Positions 41,247 to 49,589 of a stretch of DNA of 64,000 bases are shown piece after piece. A model generated the notes under the pieces. The model had not been told where the DNA came from, did no database searches, and saw only the letters and a list, made by a program, of their open reading frames with translations. Source of the DNA: Streptomyces sp. Root1304 (GTDB lineage Bacteria > Actinomycetota > Actinomycetes > Streptomycetales > Streptomycetaceae); the NCBI RefSeq assembly GCF_001426405.1, contig NZ_LMEP01000026.1, positions 1 through 64,000 of the forward strand. Reading direction: 5' to 3'. Every line of letters starts with the position of its first letter. Position 1 is the first letter of the stretch. The position numbers were made by a program, and so were the translations under genes.

Positions 41247-44200
41247 ATGCTCCGGACGCATCTGGAGGAGCTGGCCCGCAGACTGCGGGCCGCCGGGCAG
41301 GACCTGACCGCCGAGGACATCGCCGACGCCGTCTGGCTGGCCCGGTGGCTGCCCGGCCCCTCCCCGGCGGAACCGGAGGGACCCGAGGGGGCGGAGGGGG
41401 CGGAGGGACCCGAAGGAGCGGAGGAACCCGAGGGACACGACGTACGGCGGGGGACGGCCGGCGACACCGCCGACGGTCCGGACCGTCCCGACGGGGACCG
41501 GGACCCCCTCCGCCGCGAGGACGACACGGTACGGGGGGAGGGGGCCGACGAGGGACCGGAGGCCGACTCCGGGGACGCGCGCGACTCCGTCTCCCTCCAC
41601 ATGCGCGGCGGAACCGTGCTCGCCGGAGGGGGCACGGCCACCCTCGCCGGCGGCCCGCGGCGCGCGGAGCGGGGCGCGACCCTGCCCGTCCGCGCCCCCG
41701 GCGCCAACGCCCTGCCCGGACTCCTCGGCCTGCAGAAGGCCCTCCGCCCGCTGCGCGACTACGCCCTCGCACCACACCGCCCCGGCGAGGGCACCCTCGA
41801 CGAGGAGGCCACCGCCGAACGCAGCGCCGCCGCCGGCATCCTCACCCTCGTGGTGCGCCCCGCGGCCGGCCGCCGCCCCGACATCCAGCTCCTCATGGAC
41901 ACCGGACCCGCCATGGTCGTCTGGAGCCGGATGGTCGAGGAACTCCGGCAGGCCTGCCAGCAGTCCGGCGCCTTCCGGGACGTCCATGTGCACCGGCTGT
42001 ACGACACCGGCGAAGGCCCCCCGCTCGTCACCACCACCTCCGGCGCCGACGGCCGGCCACGGCTGCGCCCCGTCGACCAGCTCCACGACCCCACCGGCCG
42101 CCGCCTCACCCTGATCGTCAGCGACTGCGTCGGACCGCTCTGGCAGCGCGGCGCCGCCCAGCGCTTCCTGCGCCGGTGGCCGGTCAACTCCCCGCTCGCG
42201 CTCGTCCAGCCGCTGCCGCCCCGCCTGTGGCCCCGTACCGCCCTCCCCGCCGAACCCGGCACCTTCCAGCGCTCCACCACCCCCGGCGGCCACACCACCT
42301 TCCGCTCCGACGACGAGCCCTGGGGCCTCCGCGTCCCCGGCCGCCGGGCCGTCCCCGTGCTCACCCCGACGCCCGAGGCCTTCGCCTCCTGGACCCGGCT
42401 CCACACCGGGCACGGCGGCAACGCCGTACGCGGCTGGGCCGCCTGGCTCGGCCCCGAACAGCCCCCGCCCCGCACCCCCGCGACCTCCCGCGTCCCGCGC
42501 CGCGACGACGAACTCCTGCGCGCCTTCCGGGCCGGCGCCTCACCCGGGGCGCTCCGTCTTGCCGTCCACCTCGCGGCCGCCCCGCTGACCCTGCCCGTCA
42601 TGCAGCTCGTCCAGCGCGCCATGCTGCCCGACACCGGGCCCATGGAGCTGGCCGAGGTCCTGCTCAGCGGCCTCCTGAGACGGCTCCCCGGCCCCACCCC
42701 CTACCCCTGCTTCAGCTATCCGCCCGGCATCCAGCAGCACTTCCTCGGCTCGCTCGACCCCAGCGCCGCCGCCCTCGTCCTCAAGCACTGCTCCGCGTAC
42801 GTGGAGCGCAATTTCGGCCAGGGCATGCGCAACTTCCCGGCGCTCGCGGCCGCCCGCCTCTCGGGGGCCGACGCCGGGGCCGCCGCCGAGCAGGAGGCGG
42901 CCCGGGGGACCGGCCGCGCCGGGCTCCCCGAGGAGACCGACGAACCGCTCGGTCCCGAAGGCGCCGAGACCGAACTCTTCGCCCGCATCCCCGCGCGCGT
43001 GCTCCGCTTCTACCACCCCGACCTGGTCACGCCCGACCCGCTCACCGAGGCCCGCCGCCTCCTCGACCAGGGCCGGGGCCAGTCCGACCCGACCCTCCTC
43101 GCCGGTGCCCGCGAACGCGCCGAGGCCGCCCTCCCCGACGAACCCGTCGAGGCCCGGATCGTCCTCGCCCGCGCCCTGTACGCCGAGGCCGGCACCGCCG
43201 CCGCCCGGCGCACCGGCCGCCGCCCCGCACTCCTCGACCAGGCCGCCGAGACGCTGGTACGGGCCGGGGAACTCGCCAGGACCGGCGACGAGGCCTGGGC
43301 CGAGGCCCGGCTGGAACTCGCCGTCGTCCACCACGCGCTGTGGCGCGACACCGACGAACCCGGCCACCTCGACGCGGCCCTCACCGCCCTCGACGGAGAC
43401 GCCGAGAGCTGGCCCGCGACCGCCCGCCACACCCTCCACCTGCGGCGCGGCCGGCTCCTCCTCGCCCGGGGCGAGGGCGAGGCGGCGGCGGACGAACTCG
43501 GCGCCGCCCTCACCCTCCACGAGAGCGCCGCCGCCTTCCTCGACCTCGCCGACGCCCTGCACCTCGCCGAGGCCGAACCGGGCCGCGTCCGCCGCGTCCT
43601 CGACCGCGCCGAACCCCTCCTCGGCGACGCCCGCGCGCTCCGGCTCCGCTTCACCACCGCCCGCGCCCGCCTGTACGACACCGAAGGCGACGGGACCGCG
43701 GCCGACGCGGCGTACGAGGAGGCCACCCTGCTCGCCCCCGCCGACAGCGAACAGCGCGGCCCGCTCCTGCTCACCTGGGGCGGATCGCTGCTGCGGCGCG
43801 CCGCGGCCGACACCGGCACCGCGCCCGTCGACCGGGCCGAGGGAGTCCTGCGCGAGGCCCTCACCCGGCTGCCCGTCGGGGCGCCCGAGCGGGCCAGGGC
43901 GCGCACGCTGATCGGCAGCGTCCTCGCGCTCCGCTTCCACCGCGCCGGGTTCCTCCCCGACCTCTTCGAGAGCCGCCACCTCCTCGAACAGGCACTGCGG
44001 GGCGCCCCCGACCCGGGGGACCGGGCCGAGGTGTGGCTGCAACTCGGCCGGGTCCGGCTCGAACTGGCCGAGGTGGCGCGCGACGGGGTGATCGGCGACG
44101 CCCTCACCGCCTACCGCAACGCCGCCGAGGACTCCCGCACCGCCCACGGCGAGGACCCGGGCACGGTCACCGGCGCCCGCGCGTTGCACGCACAGGGAGC

Positions 44201-44438
44201 GGTCCTGTGGCTGATGGGCCGTCCGGTACGGGCCAGGGCCGTGCTGCGGGCGGCGACCGAGCAGTGGCGACGGCTCACGGGGCGGCTCGTGGAGGTGGAC
44301 TGGGAGGACGTGGAGCGCACCAGGGCGCTGCTGAGAGAGGTGGAGGGAGCGGCGGGTGAGGCTCCCGGGGCGCTCTCCGTCGACGCGCGGCGCCGGATCG
44401 CGCCGCCCTGGTGGACCTGGAGCGGCACCAACGGATGA
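41247..44438 (+). CDS. SAV_2336-type protein with vWA-like segment and TPR-like repeats
   Basis: A 1063-residue multidomain protein. Residues 1-~35 (MLRTHLEELARRLRAAGQDL, AEDIADAVWLARWLP) match the SAV_2336 N-terminal domain. An acidic Gly/Glu linker runs to ~115. About 195-330 resembles a vWA fold (TLVVRPAAGRRPDIQLLMDT, then LTLIVSDCVGPLW), but the metal-site DxSxS is DTGPA, so metal binding is doubtful. A central helical region (~400-560) and a C-terminal alpha-helical tandem-repeat array (~610-1063; repeated ARxxLDxA.. ALxLHESAAAFLDLADAL) suggest TPR-like scaffolding. It should partner the MoxR ATPase immediately upstream. SAV_2336 proteins also accompany FxSxx loci. Confidence 0.75.
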   Translation: MLRTHLEELARRLRAAGQDLTAEDIADAVWLARWLPGPSPAEPEGPEGAEGAEGPEGAEEPEGHDVRRGTAGDTADGPDRPDGDRDPLRREDDTVRGEGADEGPEADSGDARDSVSLHMRGGTVLAGGGTATLAGGPRRAERGATLPVRAPGANALPGLLGLQKALRPLRDYALAPHRPGEGTLDEEATAERSAAAGILTLVVRPAAGRRPDIQLLMDTGPAMVVWSRMVEELRQACQQSGAFRDVHVHRLYDTGEGPPLVTTTSGADGRPRLRPVDQLHDPTGRRLTLIVSDCVGPLWQRGAAQRFLRRWPVNSPLALVQPLPPRLWPRTALPAEPGTFQRSTTPGGHTTFRSDDEPWGLRVPGRRAVPVLTPTPEAFASWTRLHTGHGGNAVRGWAAWLGPEQPPPRTPATSRVPRRDDELLRAFRAGASPGALRLAVHLAAAPLTLPVMQLVQRAMLPDTGPMELAEVLLSGLLRRLPGPTPYPCFSYPPGIQQHFLGSLDPSAAALVLKHCSAYVERNFGQGMRNFPALAAARLSGADAGAAAEQEAARGTGRAGLPEETDEPLGPEGAETELFARIPARVLRFYHPDLVTPDPLTEARRLLDQGRGQSDPTLLAGARERAEAALPDEPVEARIVLARALYAEAGTAAARRTGRRPALLDQAAETLVRAGELARTGDEAWAEARLELAVVHHALWRDTDEPGHLDAALTALDGDAESWPATARHTLHLRRGRLLLARGEGEAAADELGAALTLHESAAAFLDLADALHLAEAEPGRVRRVLDRAEPLLGDARALRLRFTTARARLYDTEGDGTAADAAYEEATLLAPADSEQRGPLLLTWGGSLLRRAAADTGTAPVDRAEGVLREALTRLPVGAPERARARTLIGSVLALRFHRAGFLPDLFESRHLLEQALRGAPDPGDRAEVWLQLGRVRLELAEVARDGVIGDALTAYRNAAEDSRTAHGEDPGTVTGARALHAQGAVLWLMGRPVRARAVLRAATEQWRRLTGRLVEVDWEDVERTRALLREVEGAAGEAPGALSVDARRRIAPPWWTWSGTNG

Positions 44439-44575
44439 GCTTCTGACGATCGGCCGGATAACGGGGGCGTGAATGGGCGCAGTTGAATCGAATGGGTTTC
44501 CGGTCTCCCGGGGTCGGGAAGAACCGCTGCGCCGCTACGACCGTGGGGGACAGCGTCGGTGAGGAGGAGCCGAGA

Positions 44576-44773
44576 GTGTTCGAGCGTACGGAGTGGGCGA
44601 CCGGTGTCGGCCGGGGTGCCCGCCGGTCTCCGCGTCTCCCCGATCTCGCGGCCGTTGACCTGCGGACCTTGCGCGTCAGCAACGACGCCGTCCTCGGCGA
44701 GGCGGTCGAGAGAGTCCTGCGCGATCCCTCGGACCTGGTCGTCTCCTGGCCCGAGGACGCCTTCGTCGACTGA
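44576..44773 (+). CDS. FxsA-like small precursor peptide with atypical -AFVD C-terminus
   Basis: A 65-residue protein from GTG 44576, which has GAGGAGGAG seven bases upstream (an in-frame TTG at 44483 is weaker). The central part LPDLAAVDLRTLRVSNDAVL followed by GEAVERVLRDPSD matches FxSxx-COOH (FxsA) precursors, RiPP-type peptides whose C-terminal FxSxx is modified by a radical-SAM enzyme. Here the protein stops at WPEDAFVD: Phe is kept, Ser is replaced by Asp and the two terminal residues are missing. The HExxH gene begins 141 bp downstream. The C-terminal FVD is the likely modification site, with Asp hydroxylation as the natural guess. Inferred, no direct proof. Confidence 0.75.
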   Translation: MFERTEWATGVGRGARRSPRLPDLAAVDLRTLRVSNDAVLGEAVERVLRDPSDLVVSWPEDAFVD

Positions 44774-44914
44774 CGTCCGCCCGGCCCGGACGCTCCGGCC
44801 GGCCGCTCCCCGCACCCGTGCCGACCGCACGATTCCGGCCGAATCCATGGGGCCGAGGCAGGGGATGGGGCCGGGGTCGAGGCCGGTACCGGTGGCTCGT
44901 TCCGGGAGCCGGGA

Positions 44915-46438
44915 GTGATCGCCGCACCGCCGCGCCCCGAGGCCTTCGCCGCCCTGGCCACCACCCGGCCGGCGCCGGCCGGCGCGTCCTTCCTGCGCCA
45001 CGGGGCGCACGCCCGCCGCATGCTCCTGCTCAAGGCCCTGCTCGTACGGGTCCGGCGCCACCGCGCGGACGTGGCGCCCGAGATCCTGCGCGGCTTCCGG
45101 ACGGCCTGGCGCCTCCTGGAGACGGCCGAGCGCGCCGCCCCGGCGAGCGCCCGCGCCGTCCTCGACTACCCGACCACCGGCGCGTGGCTGGCCGCCGCGC
45201 TGACCGAGCCGCTGGGCCCCGCCTTCGACCGGCACCTGACCCGTCTGGAACTCGTCGCCGTCACCGCCGCCCTGCGGGCGGGCCGGCCACTGGACCTGGA
45301 GGTCGGGGCCCCCGGCGGTGTGCTCTCGCTGCCGGGCGTGGGAAGCGTCCTGGTGAACCCGGAGGGTGCGGCGGACGCGGGACCGGTCCCGGGCTCCGGC
45401 GCGGGACCGTACGCGGCCCGGGGCACGCACGCGCACGCGCACCCGGCTCGGGACGCGCACCCGGGCGCGTACACGGACGCCCACCCGGACCCGAGCCCGG
45501 ACCGGACCCCCGGCGGGAACCCGAACCCGACCCCCTCCGGCCCCACCGTCGACCCGACCCCCACCGTCGACCCGACCCCCACCGTCAACCCCACTGCCAC
45601 CCCCACCCCCACCGTCCACCTCACCTCGCGTTCCCACGTCGTCCGTGTCCGCGCCGACTCCGCCCCCGGCGCCACCGTCGCCCTCCTCCGGCGCGAAGAC
45701 GCCCGTACCGGGGCCGTGGCAGGCACCGGTCCCGGCTGGCGCGGGCTGCGCGCCCTCCCCGGTGGAGCCGCCCGGCTGGAGGACCTGGACCCGTACCGCG
45801 TGCCGCCCGGCGGGGTGGGCACCCCCGCCCGCGTCGCGGCCGAGCGCCCGGACGTCGACCACGCCACCTGGGCCGGGCACTGGCGGGCGGCCGGGGAACT
45901 GCTGCGGCGGACCGACCGCGAGCGGGCGGCGGAGGTCGGGCACACGGTCGGCGCGCTCGTACCGCTGCGCCCGCAGGGGCCGCGCTCCGTCGGCGCCACC
46001 CTGAGCGTCGCGCCCGGAGCCGTCCTCATGACGCCCTCGGCAGGCCCGTACGACATGGCGGAGACGCTCGTCCACGAGCTGCACCACAGCAAGCTCTCCA
46101 CCCTCCACGAACTCGTCCCGCTCTACCGGCCGGGCCGGGCCGCGCTGTACCGGGTCGGCTGGCGCACCGACGCCCGACCGGTCGCCGGTGTCTTCCAAGG
46201 CGCGTACGCCCACCTGGCCTTGGCCGACCTGTGGCGGAGGGCGAGGGACGCACCCGGCGTCCCGGGGGCGTGGAGCGCGCGGGCCGTGCAGCAGTTCGAC
46301 CATGTCCACGATCAGGTGGGTGAAGCGCTCGCGATGCTGCTTGAATCCGATGAACTGACCAATGAGGGGCGGGAGTTCGCCCGGCAAATGAGGCAGCTCC
46401 ATGCGAGCCTCGGCGCGAGCCCCACGGCCCGTGGGTAA
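44915..46438 (+). CDS. HExxH protein, aKG-dependent peptide beta-hydroxylase-like
   Basis: A 507-residue protein with HExxH at residues 387-391 (ETLVHELHHSKLSTLHELVP) and a further His433 in VFQGAYAHLALADLW, spaced as in the HEXXH domain seen alone or fused behind FxsB radical-SAM maturases. That domain is assigned as an alpha-ketoglutarate/Fe peptide beta-hydroxylase. Its helical N-terminal part (1-~135) is family-like. Residues ~165-232 are a Pro/Thr/His low-complexity insert encoded by 18-bp repeats. The protein contains no cysteine at all, so a radical-SAM cluster is excluded. GTG 44915 follows GGGAG. It sits directly between the candidate precursor and the FxsT-like gene. Confidence 0.8.
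   Translation: MIAAPPRPEAFAALATTRPAPAGASFLRHGAHARRMLLLKALLVRVRRHRADVAPEILRGFRTAWRLLETAERAAPASARAVLDYPTTGAWLAAALTEPLGPAFDRHLTRLELVAVTAALRAGRPLDLEVGAPGGVLSLPGVGSVLVNPEGAADAGPVPGSGAGPYAARGTHAHAHPARDAHPGAYTDAHPDPSPDRTPGGNPNPTPSGPTVDPTPTVDPTPTVNPTATPTPTVHLTSRSHVVRVRADSAPGATVALLRREDARTGAVAGTGPGWRGLRALPGGAARLEDLDPYRVPPGGVGTPARVAAERPDVDHATWAGHWRAAGELLRRTDRERAAEVGHTVGALVPLRPQGPRSVGATLSVAPGAVLMTPSAGPYDMAETLVHELHHSKLSTLHELVPLYRPGRAALYRVGWRTDARPVAGVFQGAYAHLALADLWRRARDAPGVPGAWSARAVQQFDHVHDQVGEALAMLLESDELTNEGREFARQMRQLHASLGASPTARG
45545..45598 (+). repeat. 18-bp in-frame tandem repeat in the HExxH gene
   Basis: ACCGTCGACCCGACCCCC occurs at 45545-45562 and 45563-45580 identically, with a third diverged copy at 45581-45598. 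It encodes TVDPTP-type hexapeptides in the disordered linker before the catalytic domain. Confidence 0.9.
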
Positions 46439-46496
46439 CACTGTGCCCACGGCACATGACACTGCGTTGCGCGTGAGCGGGACGGGAGACGTACAG

Positions 46497-49400
46497 ATGG
46501 CGGAACAGCGGTCGGGCGGGGGCACGGAGAGCCACGGGGGCAGAGCCGCTCCCGAACACGTCCTGGTGGTCTTCCCCGGATACCACCGCCCCTGGGCGGC
46601 CTGGATCAACCAGCGCCTGGAGGCCCACGGCGTGCGCGCCACGCTCCAGCGGTGGGACCCGCCCCGCGAAGTCCCCCTGGAGGACTCCCTCGGGGACCTC
46701 CTGCTCGCCCGGGGCCAGGTCCTCCTCGTCCTCAACGACTGGTTCTTCGAGCTGGGCCCCCGGCCGGCCGGCGAATGGAACGACGTCCTGCGCGGCTTCG
46801 TCGCCGCGCACGCCGACCGCTTCGCCGCCGTCAACCTCACCAACCGGCCCCTGCTCCCCTCCACCGCCGTCCTCGAACCCGTCAGCCTCTGGGGCGTCGG
46901 CGAGGAGGAGGCGGAGGCGCGCCTCCTCAGCCGGCTCGCCATCGAACCCCGCAGGTCGCCGGGGCGCCGCATCCCGGCCGCCTCGCTCGCCCGCTACCCG
47001 GACAACCCGCCGGAGATCTGGGGCGACATCCCCCGCCGCAACGCCCGGTTCACCGGCCGTGACGACCTCCTCGGCGAGCTCCAGGAACGGCTCATGGACG
47101 CCGAGCGCGGCAGCGCCGCGTGCACCCTGCTCGGCATGTCGGGCATCGGCAAGACACAGATCGCCGCCGAGTACGCCCACCGCTTCAGCCCCGACTACGA
47201 CGTCATCTGGTGGGTCAACTCCGACGACCGCAACGTCCAGCGCGACCGCCTCGGCGAACTCGCCGTGAAGCTCGCCCTGCCCACCGGCAGCGAGCCCGGC
47301 GAACGCATCCGGGCCGTCCGCGAAGCCCTCCGCCGCGGCGACCCGCACTCCCGCTGGCTCGTCGTCTTCGACGGCTGGGACGACACCGACGGCATCGACG
47401 TCATGCTCCCGCAGGGCCCCGGCCACGTCCTCATCACCTCCCGCAACCGCGGCTGGCGCGAGCACACCGACGTCCTGGAGATCCCCGGCTTCGACCGGCG
47501 CGAGTCCACCGGCTACCTGATGCGGCGCGCCCCGCAGATCAACGCGGCCGAGGCCGACGAGGTCGCCGCCGAGTTCGGGGACGTACCCCTGCCGCTCGTC
47601 CAGGCCGCCGCCTGGCTCGGCGAGTCCGGCATGGAGGCCCCCGAGTACCTCCGGATGGTCCGCGACGGACGGCTGTCCACCGTCGACGAGCCCTCGGCCG
47701 GCGACGGCATGCCCAACGCCTCCCTCACCTCCTGGTCGATACTGATCAACCGGCTCCGTCGCGCCCAGCCGCAGGCCATCGACATCCTCAGCCTGTGCGC
47801 CTCCTTCGCCCCCGGCCGCATCCCCCTCGGCATCGTCCGCGCCTACCCCCAGGCGCAGCTGCCCGAGGACCTCCGCTGGATGGCCACCGACCTGCCCGCC
47901 TGGACCCGCGCCCTCGACACCCTCGTCAACTACTCGGTGCTCACCCGTGAGACCCGGGGGCCCGTGACCACCGACGAGATCGGCCCCCACCAGGAGTCGA
48001 TCCACATGCACCGCCTGGTGCACGACATCGTCGCCCGGCTCACCGACGGCGAGCACCGCGACGCCCACCGCAAGGCCGTCCGTACCCTGCTCGCCGAGGC
48101 CGACCCCGGCAACCCCACGGACAGCCGGCACTGGCCCCGCTACTCCGAACTCCTGCCCCACCTGGAACCGTCCGGCGCGCTCCGCAGCACCGACCCCCGC
48201 ATCCAGGTCGCCGTCCTCAACTGTCTGCGCTTCTGCGACCGCAGCGGCGAGTACAGGGCGGGCATCCGCCTCGCCCAGCGCATCCGCCACGAGTGGACCG
48301 CCTTCATGGAGCCGCTCGCCCCGCACATGCAGGAACTCACCACCCTCGAAGGCGACATCCTGCGCCGCTACGGCCGCTTCCGCGAGGCGTACGACCTCGA
48401 CCTGGCCCAGCGCGAGCGGCTGACCGCCGCCGGGAACACCGACCAGCTCGGCGAACTCCAGTCGAAGATCTCCATCGCCCGGGACCTGCGCTTCCTCGGC
48501 CAGTACCAGGAGTCGGAGCTCCTCCAGCGCGAAGCGCTCGCCGAGGCCCGCAGCCTGCTCGGCGAGACCCAGTTCCTCACCCTCGTCGCCCGCCACAACC
48601 TCGGCGTGGTGCTGCGCATGCTGGGCCGCTACCAGGAGGCGTACGAGCAGGACGCCGACACCCTCTCCCGCTGCGAGAGCGTGCTGCGCCCCCACCACGC
48701 CTCCACGCTCAACTCCAACAACGCCGTCGCGCAGGACCTGCGCCTGCTCGGCCGCTACCGCGAGGCGCTCGGCCGCCAGGAGGCCAACGTCCGGCTGCAC
48801 GTGCGCATCCTGGGCCCCCAGCACCTCCACACCCTCTACGCGCACAGCCAGCTGGCGCTGTGCCGCCGCCGCGAGGGCGGCTTCCAGCAGGACATCGGCG
48901 CGATGATGGCGACCGTCCTGGAACACCTGGAGCAGGCCTACGGACGCGACCACTACGTGACGCTGTCGGCCGTCACCAACTACGCCAACTTCCTCCGCGA
49001 GCACGGCGACCTCGACCTGGCCAGGGAACTCATCACCGAGGCGGAGGCCGGCTACCGCGCCCTCCTCGGCCCCGCCCACCCGGTCTCCACCGGCGTCCTC
49101 GCCAACACCGCCCTCGTCATGCAGGCCTCCGGTGAGCGGTCCGCGGCCCTCACCATGCTGGAGTCCGCGCTCGCCGGGCTCACCGCCACCCTCGGCTCCG
49201 ACCACCCCTGGGTGTTCGGCTGCGCCCTGAACACCACCGCCGCCCGCAACTTCAACGGCCGGGTGTACGAGGCCGCCGAGCTGAGCCGCGACACCCTCCG
49301 CAGGGCCCGGCACGTCCTCGGCAACGAGCACCCGCTGACCCTCTCCTGCCAGGTCGCCCTGGCCACCGACCTCCGCGGGCTGCGCGAGACCGAGGAGGCG

Positions 49401-49520
49401 GCGAAGCTGGAGGAGGACGCCCTGCTCACCCTCACCAGGACGCTCGGCGCCCAGCACCCGCACACCCTCTCCGCCCGCCAGCGCAACCGTCCGTACTGGG
49501 ACTTCGAGGCCAACCTCTGA
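46497..49520 (+). CDS. FxsT-type TIR-like / NB-ARC / TPR protein
   Basis: A 1007-residue STAND-class protein. Residues ~20-150 are TIR-like (EHVLVVFPGYHRPWAAWINQ, VLLVLNDWFFELGPRPAGEW). About 180-460 is an NB-ARC NTPase with Walker A GMSGIGKT (213-220), the segment LVVFDGWDDTDGID as Walker B, and DVPLPLVQAAAWLGESG as the helical GxP region. From ~560 a TPR array runs to the end (LGRYQEAYEQDADTLSRCES, LGRYREALGRQEANVRLHVR, then NEHPLTLSCQVALATDLRGL). The architecture is that of FxSxx-system TPR proteins. The usual SHA(G/S) TIR opening is replaced by FPGYH, so NADase activity is uncertain. ATG 46497 has GGGAG upstream; GTG 46443 is an alternative. The terminator follows. Confidence 0.85.
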   Translation: MAEQRSGGGTESHGGRAAPEHVLVVFPGYHRPWAAWINQRLEAHGVRATLQRWDPPREVPLEDSLGDLLLARGQVLLVLNDWFFELGPRPAGEWNDVLRGFVAAHADRFAAVNLTNRPLLPSTAVLEPVSLWGVGEEEAEARLLSRLAIEPRRSPGRRIPAASLARYPDNPPEIWGDIPRRNARFTGRDDLLGELQERLMDAERGSAACTLLGMSGIGKTQIAAEYAHRFSPDYDVIWWVNSDDRNVQRDRLGELAVKLALPTGSEPGERIRAVREALRRGDPHSRWLVVFDGWDDTDGIDVMLPQGPGHVLITSRNRGWREHTDVLEIPGFDRRESTGYLMRRAPQINAAEADEVAAEFGDVPLPLVQAAAWLGESGMEAPEYLRMVRDGRLSTVDEPSAGDGMPNASLTSWSILINRLRRAQPQAIDILSLCASFAPGRIPLGIVRAYPQAQLPEDLRWMATDLPAWTRALDTLVNYSVLTRETRGPVTTDEIGPHQESIHMHRLVHDIVARLTDGEHRDAHRKAVRTLLAEADPGNPTDSRHWPRYSELLPHLEPSGALRSTDPRIQVAVLNCLRFCDRSGEYRAGIRLAQRIRHEWTAFMEPLAPHMQELTTLEGDILRRYGRFREAYDLDLAQRERLTAAGNTDQLGELQSKISIARDLRFLGQYQESELLQREALAEARSLLGETQFLTLVARHNLGVVLRMLGRYQEAYEQDADTLSRCESVLRPHHASTLNSNNAVAQDLRLLGRYREALGRQEANVRLHVRILGPQHLHTLYAHSQLALCRRREGGFQQDIGAMMATVLEHLEQAYGRDHYVTLSAVTNYANFLREHGDLDLARELITEAEAGYRALLGPAHPVSTGVLANTALVMQASGERSAALTMLESALAGLTATLGSDHPWVFGCALNTTAARNFNGRVYEAAELSRDTLRRARHVLGNEHPLTLSCQVALATDLRGLRETEEAAKLEEDALLTLTRTLGAQHPHTLSARQRNRPYWDFEANL

Positions 49521-49538
49521 CGTCCCCCCGGACACGCC

Positions 49539-49573
49539 GGAGGCCCGGCACCCCCTCGGGGTGCCGGGCCTCC
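49539..49573. terminator. Bidirectional hairpin terminator at the cluster end
   Basis: A perfect 16-bp stem (GGAGGCCCGGCACCCC paired with GGGGTGCCGGGCCTCC) with a three-base loop lies between the FxsT-type gene and the convergent kgd. It marks the 3' border of the seven-gene cluster. Confidence 0.92.
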
Positions 49574-49589
49574 TCACGCGGTACGACGA

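Noticed and set aside
44483..44575. Upstream in-frame extension of the FxsA-like peptide (TTG 44483)
   Set aside because: It lacks a ribosome site, and the segment does not resemble the precursor family; GTG 44576 has a strong site at the right distance.
37433..49520. Radical-SAM or SPASM maturase hidden in the cluster
   Set aside because: No CxxxCxxC motif occurs in any of the seven proteins; the HExxH protein has no cysteine.
46026..49577. 1183-codon open frame opposite the FxsT-type gene
   Set aside because: Val/Gly/Glu-rich complement of a real gene with clear domains; no motif of its own.
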